This document shows, in pieces, positions 34,071-46,257 of a DNA stretch of 54,149 nt. The notes beneath the pieces are model-generated. The model searched no databases, was not told the origin of the DNA, and saw nothing but the letters and a program-made list of their open reading frames with translations. The position numbers and the translations under genes are program-made. The DNA comes from JABCYV01 sp035512155. GTDB taxonomy: Bacteria; Acidobacteriota; Terriglobia; Terriglobales; Acidobacteriaceae. The stretch lies in NCBI GenBank assembly GCA_035512155.1, contig DATKEN010000094.1:1-54149 (forward strand), written 5' to 3'. Position 1 is the stretch's first letter. Each line of letters starts with the position of its first letter.

Positions 34071-35201
34071 ATGCAGGCCATCCTTGCGCTGGAAGACGGC
34101 CGGGTCTTCCGCGGCAAAGGCTACGGTGCCAAAGGCGAATGTCACGGGGAAGTCGTTTTCAATACTTCCATCACTGGCTATCAGGAAATTTTCACTGATC
34201 CTTCCTATTGCGGACAGATCGTAGTTCTGACCAATCCTGAGATCGGTAACTACGGCACCAACGCCGAAGACAACGAAGCCACTCGGCCGTATATCGAAGG
34301 CCTGATCGTCCGCGAGTTTTCGCGTGTGAGCTCGAACTGGCGCTCGCAGCAGGTTGCCGAGGAATATCTCGAGCAGTTCAAGATCCCGGTGCTGGCGGAT
34401 ATTGACACGCGGGCGCTGGTCCGCCATTTGCGCGACCACGGCGTCATGAGGGGCGTAATTTCCACCTTGGAGTCCGACGCTGAGAAGTTGGTGGCGAAGG
34501 CCAATTCAATCCCGAAGATGGACGGCCAGGATTTGGCCAAGGTCGTGAGTACGAAGAACACCTACGTTTGGGAAACAGGCGAGCGCTCGCACCTCCCGGA
34601 TGAAGTAGTCGGAGTAAAGGACGAGCCACCGCGGTTTCACGTAGTTGCCTACGACTACGGCATCAAGCAAAACATTTTGCGCAAGCTCCGTGGCGAGGGA
34701 TGCAAAGTCACGGTGGTGCCGGCGCAAACTCCCGCGGAAGACGTACTCGCGCTGAAGCCCGACGGCGTATTTCTGTCGAATGGCCCAGGCGATCCCGAAC
34801 CCTGTACGTATGCGGTGGATAACATACGCCGATTGATGGGACGGCAGCCGATATTTGGAATTTGCCTGGGGCATCAGCTCACGGGAATTGCTTTGGGCGG
34901 AAAGACTTTCAAATTGAAATTCGGCCACCACGGTGGAAATCATCCGGTAAAACAGTTGCACACGGGAAAAATCGAAATCACGGCGCACAACCATAATTTT
35001 GCTGTCGATCCGGATTCGCTGCCACAAAGCGAAGTCGAATTGACGCACATGGATTTGAACGATTCGACGCTTGAAGGCTTGCGGCACCGGAACTTGCCAC
35101 TGTTCAGTGTGCAGTATCACCCCGAAGCTTCCCCGGGCCCGCATGACTCGCATTACTTGTTCAAAGATTTCGTGAAGATGATGGAGGAGTGGAAGGGGTG
35201 A
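34071..35201 (+). CDS. carA: Carbamoyl phosphate synthase small (glutaminase) subunit
   Basis: A 376-residue subunit that hydrolyses glutamine and passes ammonia to CarB for carbamoyl phosphate (arginine and pyrimidine synthesis). The N-terminal CarA domain includes VVFNTSITGYQEIFTDPSY. The class I amidotransferase triad is Cys265 in GICLGHQLTG, with His351 and Glu353 in QYHPEASPGPHD. The start MQAILALEDG is preceded by GGAG. It is followed by carB, but the two are separated by a GIY-YIG unit, so coupling between the subunits is through a transcript containing the inserted gene. Confidence 0.97.
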   Translation: MQAILALEDGRVFRGKGYGAKGECHGEVVFNTSITGYQEIFTDPSYCGQIVVLTNPEIGNYGTNAEDNEATRPYIEGLIVREFSRVSSNWRSQQVAEEYLEQFKIPVLADIDTRALVRHLRDHGVMRGVISTLESDAEKLVAKANSIPKMDGQDLAKVVSTKNTYVWETGERSHLPDEVVGVKDEPPRFHVVAYDYGIKQNILRKLRGEGCKVTVVPAQTPAEDVLALKPDGVFLSNGPGDPEPCTYAVDNIRRLMGRQPIFGICLGHQLTGIALGGKTFKLKFGHHGGNHPVKQLHTGKIEITAHNHNFAVDPDSLPQSEVELTHMDLNDSTLEGLRHRNLPLFSVQYHPEASPGPHDSHYLFKDFVKMMEEWKG

Positions 35202-35212
35202 AGCGCCTAAAC

Positions 35213-35645
35213 TCTGTCATCCCGAGCAGAACAGGCGATTCGCGTAGCGAATAAGCCTGCGCAGTCGAGGGACCTGCTTTATGGAGCACACAGCTGTTGC
35301 GTCTACATGGCGGCAAGTAAATCGCGTGTGCTGTACATCGGCATGACGAAAAACTTAGAGTGCCGGGTTTGGGAACATCAGCACGATTTGATTGACGGTT
35401 TCACCAAGCAATATCACTGTCACCGGCTGGTTTACTATGAATCATTTGATCGGGTGAGAAACGCCATCCAGCGCGAGAAGCAGCTCAAGCGCTGGAGCCG
35501 AGCGAAGAAGGTTTGGCTGATTGAACGCCTGAACCCGACCTGGGAGGACTTAGCCGCGGACTGGGGACAGCCGATTGAAAAACAGTCCCTCCGCTCGCCA
35601 GTTGATTTGCCGTGCAAATCAACTGAGCTCGGTCGGGATGACAGA
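35213..35645. mobile_element. Candidate GIY-YIG nuclease unit with 13-bp inverted termini
   Basis: 433 bp starting with TCTGTCATCCCGA (35213-35225) and ending with its exact reverse complement TCGGGATGACAGA (35633-35645). It fills nearly all of the carA-carB gap. The ends belong to the dispersed family A repeats. Inside are hairpins (ATTCGCGTAGCGAAT near 35237-35251; GTTGATTTG/CAAATCAAC at 35600-35622) and a GIY-YIG gene. No target duplication was identified. Mobility is inferred from structure. Confidence 0.55.
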
Positions 35646-35659
35646 TTTTTAGAGCATAA

Positions 35660-38974
<3,315 letters not shown>

Positions 38975-38992
38975 GCGAAATGCGAGGTTCTT

Positions 38993-39454
38993 ATGCAGCA
39001 AAAGCAAGATAACGCCGAATTCATTCGTCACTGGTTCGAAGAGGTATGGAACAAGGGACGCATGGATGCAATTGACGAAATGGCCTCCGCTGATGCCGTA
39101 GGCCATGGACAGGCGGAACATGCGGTCGATCTCGGATTGGTAGAATTCAAGCAATTTGCGCGAAGCTTGCGGATTGCGTTTCCGGACATTCATGTCACTA
39201 TTCATGACACGCTTGCTCAAGGCGATCAAGTAGTGGCGCGCTGGAGCGCCAATATGACACACACTGGGCCATTCCTCGGAATTTCCGCAACCGGTCGCAA
39301 AGCGACGGTTACGGGGATCAGCATCCAGCGGATTGTAGGTGGGAAAATCGTGGAAGGCTGGGACAATTGGGATCAACTGGGTCTATTGGTACAGATCGGT
39401 GCAGCTCCCGCCGTGCAATTTGCTTCGGAAAAGACCATCGCCAAGGCGAGTTGA
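38993..39454 (+). CDS. SnoaL-like polyketide-cyclase-family protein
   Basis: A 153-residue protein of the SnoaL-like NTF2 fold. It shows the N-terminal helix FIRHWFEEVWNKGRMDAIDE, FPDIHVTIHDTLAQGDQVVA, WSANMTHTGPFLGISATGRK and IVGGKIVEGWDNWDQLGLL. The family includes ester cyclases, isomerases and many proteins of unknown role. It starts 18 bp after carB. No specific substrate is predictable. Confidence 0.85.
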   Translation: MQQKQDNAEFIRHWFEEVWNKGRMDAIDEMASADAVGHGQAEHAVDLGLVEFKQFARSLRIAFPDIHVTIHDTLAQGDQVVARWSANMTHTGPFLGISATGRKATVTGISIQRIVGGKIVEGWDNWDQLGLLVQIGAAPAVQFASEKTIAKAS

Positions 39455-39486
39455 TTGAGTAGCCGCAGCCAGGAGCTAAACCTTCC

Positions 39487-40551
39487 ATGCTTCTATCAGG
39501 CATTTTTTCGCCCATCACAACGCCGTTTTATCCCGACGGCAAACTCTACTTCAAGAAGCTCGAGAGCAATGTCGAGCGCTACTCGAAAACTCCAGTAGCT
39601 GGCATTGTTGCGCTAGGCTCGACCGGCGAAGCCATTCTGCTATCGGATGAAGAACGCCGGCAAGTGTTCAAGACTGTGCGCGACGCAGCCGGCGCGAACA
39701 AAGTCTTGATAGCCGGCACTGGGGTCGAATCTGCAGTCGAGACGCTGCGTCTGACCGAGTACGCCGCTGAACTGGGCTACGACGTAGCCCTGGTGCGCAC
39801 GCCTCACTACTACAAGAAGCAGATGCAACCCGCAAATATGCTGGCGTTCTATCGCACGGTGGCGGATCGGTCGCCTCTGCCTGTGATGATCTATAACTTC
39901 CCGCATGCGACGGGATACGACATCCCGGCTGAAGTCGTTATCGAGCTGGCCGACCATCCCAACCTGATCGGGGTCAAGGAATCGAGCGGAGATGTGGAGA
40001 AAGTGCGCAAGGTGGTCGAGGGCACGCGTCATGTGAAACGCGCGGCCTCCGTGACAGAAACTTTCGACGCAGTCACGCCGCGAATGTTGAAAGCTGAGAG
40101 CTCAGGCAATGGAAGCGGAGAACTGGTTTCGGTGGCGTCGTTGTCGGGTGCATCGAAGCCATCATCGTCGGCAGTAAGCGTGGTTGGAGGACTGAGGACC
40201 CGGCAGAAAGAGGTTGGATTTCAAGTGCTGGTAGGAGCGGCACAAAAGTTGGATCCATCTCTTCAAGCCGGGGCGGTCGGCGGTATTCTCGCGTTCGCGG
40301 ATCCGGCCCCAACTGCTTGCTACGAGATCTATGCCGCCTGGAAAGAGGGCGACGCCGAGTTAGCTCGACTGAAGCAGGACCGGATCGCGAAAGCTGCCGA
40401 GCGGCTGGTTGGTGAGTTGAGCATCCCGGGCGTGAAGTACGCGATGGACTTCAACGGATATTACGGTGGCCCGGTGCGCCTGCCTTTATTGCCGCTCACG
40501 GCCGATCTGAAGACTGAGATCGAGTACTTGATGGCGGACATTCGCAACTGA
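39487..40551 (+). CDS. DHDPS/NAL-family aldolase with Ser/Gly-rich insert
   Basis: A 354-residue class I aldolase of the dihydrodipicolinate synthase family (TIM barrel). ALGSTGEAILLSDEER lies near 42, catalytic Tyr136 is in MIYNFPHATGYD and Schiff-base Lys164 in IGVKESSGDV. The usual length is about 300. The excess is an insert at about residues 203-243 (ESSGNGSGELVSVASLSGAS, KPSSSAVSVVGG), rich in Ser/Gly and unlike the rest. It lies where the barrel would go straight from TPRML to VLVGAAQKL. The substrate is unknown; sugar-acid or HMG-type aldolase is as likely as DapA. Confidence 0.85.
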   Translation: MLLSGIFSPITTPFYPDGKLYFKKLESNVERYSKTPVAGIVALGSTGEAILLSDEERRQVFKTVRDAAGANKVLIAGTGVESAVETLRLTEYAAELGYDVALVRTPHYYKKQMQPANMLAFYRTVADRSPLPVMIYNFPHATGYDIPAEVVIELADHPNLIGVKESSGDVEKVRKVVEGTRHVKRAASVTETFDAVTPRMLKAESSGNGSGELVSVASLSGASKPSSSAVSVVGGLRTRQKEVGFQVLVGAAQKLDPSLQAGAVGGILAFADPAPTACYEIYAAWKEGDAELARLKQDRIAKAAERLVGELSIPGVKYAMDFNGYYGGPVRLPLLPLTADLKTEIEYLMADIRN

Positions 40552-40630
40552 TGACGATCCTGCCCGTCCAGTGCGAGGCAGATCTCTAATTAGACTGCAG
40601 ACCCCGCCAGCTCACCGCACAGGGTGCGAC

Positions 40631-40658
40631 TCGAGCGGCGCTCGGGATGACAAGATCC
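40631..40658. repeat. Family A repeat remnant before the TetR promoter
   Basis: GCGCTCGGGATGACAAGATCC is the reverse of the family A end, with a CGAGCG/CGCTCG palindrome next to it. It ends a few bases before the -35 box at 40664. Confidence 0.55.
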
Positions 40659-40663
40659 TATCC

Positions 40664-40692
40664 TTGTAAAAATGCGCTTAACCGTTTATTAT
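40664..40692 (+). promoter_or_regulatory. Promoter of the tetR-led catabolic cluster
   Basis: TTGTAA (40664-40669), 17-nt spacer, TATTAT (40687-40692), followed by the palindrome at 40698-40707. Confidence 0.6.
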
Positions 40693-40697
40693 TAGAA

Positions 40698-40707
40698 CGA
40701 ACGTTCG
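40698..40707. promoter_or_regulatory. Candidate TetR operator
   Basis: Perfect palindrome CGAACGTTCG lying over the expected transcription start, 6 nt before the GTG of the TetR gene. It is probably the autoregulation site. Confidence 0.55.
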
Positions 40708-40713
40708 AACAAA

Positions 40714-41397
40714 GTGGCTTCTTCCTCTGCAGTTACGTCCGCTTTCCCCCTGCGTCGGGCACCGGTTGCCCCGAGTTCGGAGACTCGTTTTGATCGCCGG
40801 TTAGCTAAGATTATCGTCCACGCTACCAACGTTTTCTACGACAAGGGATACGAAGGGGCATCGATGCGTGACCTCGCGCGCTCGAGCGGCATGTCGCTAG
40901 CGGGGCTTTATTATTACTTCGAATCTAAGGAGAAGCTGCTTTACCTAATCCAGAAGCATACCTTCACAACTATCGTCGAACAGCTGCGGGAGCGTCTGGA
41001 CAACGTTTCTGAGGCCGAGCAGCGCATCCGGATATTCATCCTCAACCACCTGGAATATTTTCTTAGCAACCAAAAGGCGATGACAGTGCTCTCCCATGAG
41101 GACGACGTCCTGAGAAACAGCTTTGGCGCGGAGATTGCCGCGATCAAGCGCGAGTATTACCGGATTTGCATTGGGCTGCTCGATGACTTCAAGCGGGAAA
41201 AGAGACTAGAATTTTCCGGTCGGATTGCGGTGCTTAGTCTTTTTGGGATGATGAACTGGATTTACACCTGGTACAACCCTCGGGTTGATGGCGATGCCTC
41301 AGAAATAGCCCGCGAGATGGGTGATATTTTTCTACGCGGCATTTGCGGGGGCGCGATCGAAAAGAGAGGGAAAAGGAAATCTTTGGTATCGAACTGA
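40714..41397 (+). CDS. TetR-family regulator, probably of the aromatic-CoA cluster
   Basis: A 227-residue repressor with an N-terminal HTH: AKIIVHATNVFYDKGYEGAS, MRDLARSSGMSLAGLYYYFE, SKEKLLYLI. The C-terminal half is an effector pocket of the acyl-CoA-binding TetR type (IFILNHLEYFLSNQKAMTVL; RIAVLSLFGMMNWIYTWYN). GTG start after a palindromic operator, with an N-terminal extension of about 25 residues. It lies directly upstream of the first enoyl-CoA hydratase, so it probably controls the cluster, sensing an acyl-CoA intermediate (inferred). Confidence 0.87.
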   Translation: MASSSAVTSAFPLRRAPVAPSSETRFDRRLAKIIVHATNVFYDKGYEGASMRDLARSSGMSLAGLYYYFESKEKLLYLIQKHTFTTIVEQLRERLDNVSEAEQRIRIFILNHLEYFLSNQKAMTVLSHEDDVLRNSFGAEIAAIKREYYRICIGLLDDFKREKRLEFSGRIAVLSLFGMMNWIYTWYNPRVDGDASEIAREMGDIFLRGICGGAIEKRGKRKSLVSN

Positions 41398-41431
41398 ATT
41401 TGGATTTTACGACCTCAATAAGGAGCTCATG

Positions 41432-42253
41432 ATGGCTACTACAGTGCAACCGGTGAGCGGAGAGACTACTAAGCAATTGATCAACTACCGTACCGAGAGC
41501 GGCGTGGCGGTGATCGAATTGTGCGATCCTCCGGCCAATACTTATACCTACGAGATGAACCGCCAGCTTGATGACGCCATCCTGAAGGCGCGGATGGATA
41601 ACGACGTTTACGTCATCGTGCTTACGGGGACTGGCGATAAATTCTTCTCTGCGGGCGCGAATATCAAGATGCTGGCGAGTGTCGATCCTACGTTCAAGTA
41701 TTACTTTTGCCTGCACGCTAACGAGACTCTGCTGCGCCTGGAGCACACACCCAAGCTGGTGATCGCGGCGCTGAACGGCCACTGTGTCGGCGGCGGGCTT
41801 GAGATCGCAATGGCCGCTGACATCCGCATCGCGCGCAAAGATGCGGGCAAAATCGGCTTGCCGGAAGTGAACCTGGGAGTCCTGCCGGGCACCGGTGGCA
41901 CGCAGCGCCTCTCGCGCTTGGTAGGTAAAAGCAAGGCGATTGAGCTGATGGTGACAGGAAATACGTTTTCCTTTGAAGAGGCGCTCGAGCTCGGGATTAT
42001 CAACGACATCTACGAGCGGGAGAATTTCATGGAGAACATGATGGAATATGCGCGTCAGTTCTGCCCGCCGAACAAAGCTGCAAAGGCGGTGGGACGCATC
42101 AAGCGCGCCGTCCAGACCGGGTGGGAGATTCCAATGGAATCCGCGCTCGCAGTCGAGCGCGAAAACCAACAGTTGCTGTTCCAGAGCGATGACGCCAAGG
42201 AAGGTCTGGCAGCATACGTGGAGAAGCGGCCGGCAGTGTTTAAGGCAAAATGA
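41432..42253 (+). CDS. Enoyl-CoA hydratase/isomerase family protein
   Basis: A 273-residue crotonase-fold enzyme. It has GDKFFSAGANIKML near 73 (oxyanion hole), HCVGGGLEIAMAADIRIA near 114, then GLPEVNLGVLPGTGGTQRLS with the catalytic-type Glu. AGGAG lies 6 nt before the ATG at 41432 (or 3 nt before 41429). It is in the cluster with an aldehyde dehydrogenase and a BoxB-like oxygenase, so it may hydrate or open an aromatic-derived CoA ester. It is single-domain and so unlike BoxC (about 550 residues). Confidence 0.88.
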   Translation: MATTVQPVSGETTKQLINYRTESGVAVIELCDPPANTYTYEMNRQLDDAILKARMDNDVYVIVLTGTGDKFFSAGANIKMLASVDPTFKYYFCLHANETLLRLEHTPKLVIAALNGHCVGGGLEIAMAADIRIARKDAGKIGLPEVNLGVLPGTGGTQRLSRLVGKSKAIELMVTGNTFSFEEALELGIINDIYERENFMENMMEYARQFCPPNKAAKAVGRIKRAVQTGWEIPMESALAVERENQQLLFQSDDAKEGLAAYVEKRPAVFKAK

Positions 42254-42332
42254 GCGGGTTTGCCTCGAGTGGGAGGAGTCTGATTGTGTGGCGATGGCCG
42301 CCCTCGGCGTCCAGACGAGCGGTGAAGAATAA

Positions 42333-43796
42333 ATGATCACAGCCACGAAGTCCAAAATATCGCTGGGCCGTTTGCTGATTGATGGCCAATGGGTCGATGG
42401 TGTGAAGAAATTCGACACCGTCAATCCTGCCACGGGCGAGGTGTTGACGCAAATTGCTGAGGCGTCATCCGCAGACGTGGACCGGGCCGTCCAGGCGGCT
42501 CGCCGCGCCTTCGATGACCGCGGCGGCCCATGGCGCAAAATCTCAGCCAGCGAGCGCGGACGGCTGATCTGGAAGCTGGCCGACCTAGTTGAGAAAAATA
42601 TCGACGAATTGGCCGAGCTCGAAACCCTCGACAATGGCAAGCCGATTTTCGAGTCGCGTTACGTTGACATGCCAATGGTGATCGATGTCCTGCGTTATTA
42701 CGCGGGATGGGCGACGAAGATCCACGGCGAAACCGTCAACACTTTCGAGACAGCCTTTACCTATACCTTGCGCGAGCCGGTTGGCGTGGTTGGGATGATC
42801 GTGCCCTGGAATTTTCCGCTCCTGCTGGCTTCCTGGAAGTTCGCTCCAGCGCTGGCCTGCGGCAACACAATCGTATGGAAGCCGGCCAGCTTGACCTCGC
42901 TGAGCGCACTGCGTTTCGGGGAATTGACAGTCGAGGCAGGCGTGCCGCCGGGCGTGATGAACATTGTCACCGGCCCATCGGAAGTCGGGAGGGCGATTGT
43001 CCGTCATCCCGGAATCGACAAAATTGCATTTACCGGCTCAACCTCGGTGGGCCAGGAAATCATGCGCAGTGCGGCCGATACCATGAAGCGTCTCACCCTG
43101 GAACTCGGGGGGAAGTCTCCTAACATCGTATTTGCCGACGCTGACCTGGATAACGCGGTGAAAGGCGCAATCAACGGAATCTTCTACGGTAAAGGCGAGG
43201 TTTGCAACGCCGGGTCACGCTTGTTCCTCGATAGCAAAATACAAGACGAATTTCTCGAAAAACTGGTCGCGCGCGCCAAGAAGATGCAGCCTGCTGATCC
43301 GCTCGATCCTAAGACTCGCATGGGCGCAATCGTCAGTCAGGAACAGATGAAAACTGTTCTCGGCTACATTGAAACTGGGAAAAAGGAAGGTGCGAAGCTG
43401 ATTGCCGGCGGCAACCGCGTATCAGTCGATGGCGGCAAGGGATTTTTCATCGAGCCTACGATCTTCGGCGGCGTGAAAAACGATATGACCATCGCGCAAG
43501 AGGAAATTTTTGGACCCGTGCTGGCTACGCTTAGCTTCGATGATATCGATCAGGTGATTCAGCAGGCCAATAACAATCCCTACGGCTTGGCCTCGGCCGT
43601 ATGGACGCGCGATGTAAAGAAGGCACACATGGTATCGAGACAACTCAAAGCTGGAACCGTGTGGATCAACACCTACGGCTTGATGGACGCTTCGCTGGGC
43701 TTCGGCGGATACAAGAGCTCCGGATTCGGTCGAGAATTGGGCATGCACGCAATCGAGCACTACACAGAATTGAAAACGGTTTGGCTGAATTTATAG
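42333..43796 (+). CDS. Aldehyde dehydrogenase
   Basis: A 487-residue NAD(P)-dependent aldehyde dehydrogenase with all landmarks: Asn160 in PWNFP, Lys183, Glu257 in LELGGKSPN and catalytic Cys291 in GEVCNAGSR. It lies between a hydratase and the BoxB-like gene on the same strand. In the aerobic benzoyl-CoA (box) pathway the ring-opening product is a CoA semialdehyde oxidised by an aldehyde dehydrogenase (BoxD); this gene could take that role, but sequence alone does not show it. Confidence 0.93.
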   Translation: MITATKSKISLGRLLIDGQWVDGVKKFDTVNPATGEVLTQIAEASSADVDRAVQAARRAFDDRGGPWRKISASERGRLIWKLADLVEKNIDELAELETLDNGKPIFESRYVDMPMVIDVLRYYAGWATKIHGETVNTFETAFTYTLREPVGVVGMIVPWNFPLLLASWKFAPALACGNTIVWKPASLTSLSALRFGELTVEAGVPPGVMNIVTGPSEVGRAIVRHPGIDKIAFTGSTSVGQEIMRSAADTMKRLTLELGGKSPNIVFADADLDNAVKGAINGIFYGKGEVCNAGSRLFLDSKIQDEFLEKLVARAKKMQPADPLDPKTRMGAIVSQEQMKTVLGYIETGKKEGAKLIAGGNRVSVDGGKGFFIEPTIFGGVKNDMTIAQEEIFGPVLATLSFDDIDQVIQQANNNPYGLASAVWTRDVKKAHMVSRQLKAGTVWINTYGLMDASLGFGGYKSSGFGRELGMHAIEHYTELKTVWLNL

Positions 43797-43815
43797 GAGC
43801 GATGCTAGAGGACTT

Positions 43816-44991
43816 ATGCCAGGTAAAGTTGCAAAGATCGGAACGTTCAGTGATTGGGTGGGAATGTTTGACGATTGGCGCAAAGAGATCGGCGTCAATC
43901 ACGACGAGATTGCCAATTTCAAATTCGACACGCTCTACGGCGCGATTGAAACAGAGGAAATTCAGTTCGGCGCCTTCAAGGGCCGCCGCAAGTGGGACAA
44001 CCTACGCCAGGTGCCAACCCAGCAGATGCGCGATGCCCTGATCAACCTGATTGTCTATCAGGGGGATACTGAGTTCGCCAGCGTCGAGCAGCAGCGGCAT
44101 CTGTTTGAGAGCGCGCCCACGGATTGGGACCGCAAAGCGATTACTCGCGTGATGATCGAAGAGATGCGCCATGGCTGGCAGATGTGTGCTTTGCTGGTGG
44201 AACATTTTGGCTATTCAGGGAAAGTGGAAGCGCAGAAAATGCTGGAGCGGCGCGCCTTCGAAAACAAGCGTCTGCTCGGTGCCTTCAACGTGGACGTGGA
44301 CAACTGGATGGATTTCTTTACCTACACGGACTTTGTCGATCGTGATGGCAAATTCCAGTTGCAGATGTTGAAGTATTCAGCCTTTGCACCGCTGGGCCGC
44401 TCTATGTCGTACATGTTGCGTGAAGAAGCGTTTCATATGGGTACAGGTAACGATGGACTGCGCCGAATTGTCCAGGCTGGCGTTATCCCCGCATGGTTGA
44501 TTCAAAAATACCTCAACAAGTGGATTTCGAGTTCGTACGACTTATTTGGCACCGATCATTCCGGTTCGGCGCACTGGGCGTACGTGTGGGGCATCAAGGG
44601 TCGCTACGATGAGCCGAAGAATGAACACGACGCGCAGCTCGATGAGCTGAACGACTACAATCGCCATCTTTATCGCGATGAAGTTGCTGGTTTGATCGAT
44701 CGCTTCAACGGCGTTTTGAAACCGGGCGAGCCCAAGCTGTATGCGCCGGACATCAAGTTCAATCGCGCTATCGGCCGTTGGGCGGGGCAGAAGTTTCACG
44801 CCCAGACCGGCGAAGCGCTGGACGATAAAGCCTACGATCAGCACCTGAAGGAATATATGCCGAGCGCGGAAGATAAAAAGCTGCTGCTGGATATCATCAG
44901 CAACGAGAAAAAGTGGATCGTTCCCAAAGAGGGTGGCCGCGACCCGCTGGAGACGATCAGCGAGGTCCGAAAGTCAGCGATCAACCTGTAG
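43816..44991 (+). CDS. BoxB/PaaA-like diiron aromatic-CoA oxygenase
   Basis: A 391-residue ferritin-like protein resembling benzoyl-CoA 2,3-epoxidase BoxB and PaaA/PaaC. VYQGDTEFASVEQQRHLFES, VMIEEMRHGWQMCALLVEHF (ExxH), RRLLGAF-like and DRDGKFQLQMLKYSAFAPLG, then REEAFHMGTG (ExxH) give two Glu-x-x-His pairs for a diiron centre. It is shorter than typical BoxB (about 470), with a shorter N-terminus. No BoxA-type reductase is adjacent. It probably epoxidises or hydroxylates an aromatic acyl-CoA using O2; the substrate cannot be told. Confidence 0.85.
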   Translation: MPGKVAKIGTFSDWVGMFDDWRKEIGVNHDEIANFKFDTLYGAIETEEIQFGAFKGRRKWDNLRQVPTQQMRDALINLIVYQGDTEFASVEQQRHLFESAPTDWDRKAITRVMIEEMRHGWQMCALLVEHFGYSGKVEAQKMLERRAFENKRLLGAFNVDVDNWMDFFTYTDFVDRDGKFQLQMLKYSAFAPLGRSMSYMLREEAFHMGTGNDGLRRIVQAGVIPAWLIQKYLNKWISSSYDLFGTDHSGSAHWAYVWGIKGRYDEPKNEHDAQLDELNDYNRHLYRDEVAGLIDRFNGVLKPGEPKLYAPDIKFNRAIGRWAGQKFHAQTGEALDDKAYDQHLKEYMPSAEDKKLLLDIISNEKKWIVPKEGGRDPLETISEVRKSAINL

Positions 44992-45027
44992 AGTGGGTCG
45001 TGTGGACAGCCGCTCCAGAGCAAACAT

Positions 45028-45813
45028 TTGGCAACGCAATCCCCAACCCGGCTCTCGTGGATCACACTCGAGTTTCACGGTCTTGTGGCCCGCATCGACT
45101 TGAGCAATCCGCCCCTGAACGTGATCGACATTGCGATGATGGAGGAACTGTTGCAGGCGTTGGCGGAAATTGAGTCGCGCCACGATATATCTTTAATCGT
45201 TATCGCGGGAGGTGGTAAGACGTTTTCGGCTGGCGTGGATGTTGCCGCGCACACGCCGGACAAAGTCGAAACCATGCTGGCCAAGTTTCATGCGGTCATC
45301 CGGACACTGATCGCTACGCGCAAGGTATCCATTGCCGCAGTCCACGGCCATTGTCTGGGTGGAGGCGCGGAATTGGCCATGGTTTGTGATCTGGTGTATA
45401 CCTCGGAATCCGCCACGTGGGGTTTTCCTGAGATCAAGCTGGGGTGCTACCCGCCGGTTGCAGTCACGGCTTTAGCCGCTTTGGTCGGCCAGAAGCACGC
45501 GGCAGAGCTCATCCTCACCGGCCGCACGATCAGCGGTGGCGAAGCCGCCAATATTGGCTTGGCGAACCGTGCCATGGTTGATGCAGAAGTCGAATCAGCA
45601 GTGCGGGAGACGACCGCTCGCCTTTCGCAACTGAGTCCTGCGGCGTTGGCCATCACCAAGAAAGCCAGCTATGCGTGGGATTCGATTCACTTCGACAAGG
45701 GGTTGGCGCGCGCCGAAAAAATCTATTTGGAAGAGTTGATGAAAACCGAAGACGCGCGGGAGGGAATCGACGCCTTCCTCAACAAGCGGGAACCTGTATG
45801 GAAACGCACGTGA
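45028..45813 (+). CDS. Enoyl-CoA hydratase/isomerase family protein (second)
   Basis: A 261-residue crotonase-fold protein: GGGKTFSAGVDVAAHTPDKV near 64, HCLGGGAELAMVCDLVYTSE near 108, GFPEIKLGCYPPVA near 131, and a C-terminal Lys-rich helix. TTG 45028 is the only in-frame start before the conserved part; there is no clear ribosome binding site. It lies in the aromatic cluster and could act on a cyclic diene-CoA (Dch-like) or a ring-opened CoA ester. It overlaps the next membrane-protein gene by 16 nt. Confidence 0.85.
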   Translation: MATQSPTRLSWITLEFHGLVARIDLSNPPLNVIDIAMMEELLQALAEIESRHDISLIVIAGGGKTFSAGVDVAAHTPDKVETMLAKFHAVIRTLIATRKVSIAAVHGHCLGGGAELAMVCDLVYTSESATWGFPEIKLGCYPPVAVTALAALVGQKHAAELILTGRTISGGEAANIGLANRAMVDAEVESAVRETTARLSQLSPAALAITKKASYAWDSIHFDKGLARAEKIYLEELMKTEDAREGIDAFLNKREPVWKRT

Positions 45814-46247
45814 CTCCGACGCCGCAGGCTCGCCGAGTCCGATCGGCTCACCTGATGTGTGGTATGCCGCTGTGGGGAATCACCGGAACTCTATCGTGCT
45901 CCTATCTGGCGTATCTGTCCTACGGCCACGTGCGTCGGGCGGAGTTCGAGTGGACGCATGATGGCTGGTCGATCGCGACCTATGGCGTGTGGGTTTTGCT
46001 GATGGTGGGATTGCTGGGTGAGAGTCGCTGCTGGCGCGAACGTGTCTTTTTTGGTTTGGTCATGGCGAACTTCGTGCTCGGCCTCGCACTGGCGGTATGG
46101 CAGGCTGCACCGGTGTTTGCGGTTCGCGAGGTGAGAGTGATATCTGCAGCGCTGTGGGCGGCAGCGGCAGCGGTCAGCCTGGTGATCACGTTTTCCTCGG
46201 GACAAGACCGGACCGTGGAGAAGCAAGGTCGAATAGAAAGCCGCTGA
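45798..46247 (+). CDS. Small multi-span membrane protein
   Basis: A 149-residue protein with about four hydrophobic segments (residues ~25-45, 58-75, 84-103, 113-130). The start at 45798 overlaps the end of the hydratase gene; the longer frame back to 45675 only shadows that gene. No family is recognised. Its place inside the aromatic cluster suggests a linked role (transport or anchoring), but that is inference. Confidence 0.7.
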   Translation: METHVTPTPQARRVRSAHLMCGMPLWGITGTLSCSYLAYLSYGHVRRAEFEWTHDGWSIATYGVWVLLMVGLLGESRCWRERVFFGLVMANFVLGLALAVWQAAPVFAVREVRVISAALWAAAAAVSLVITFSSGQDRTVEKQGRIESR

Positions 46248-46257
46248 ATAAGAAACC

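Noticed and set aside
41234..42640. 468-residue antisense ORF over the TetR, hydratase and aldehyde dehydrogenase genes
   Set aside because: It crosses several well-supported genes and has no recognisable domain or start signal.
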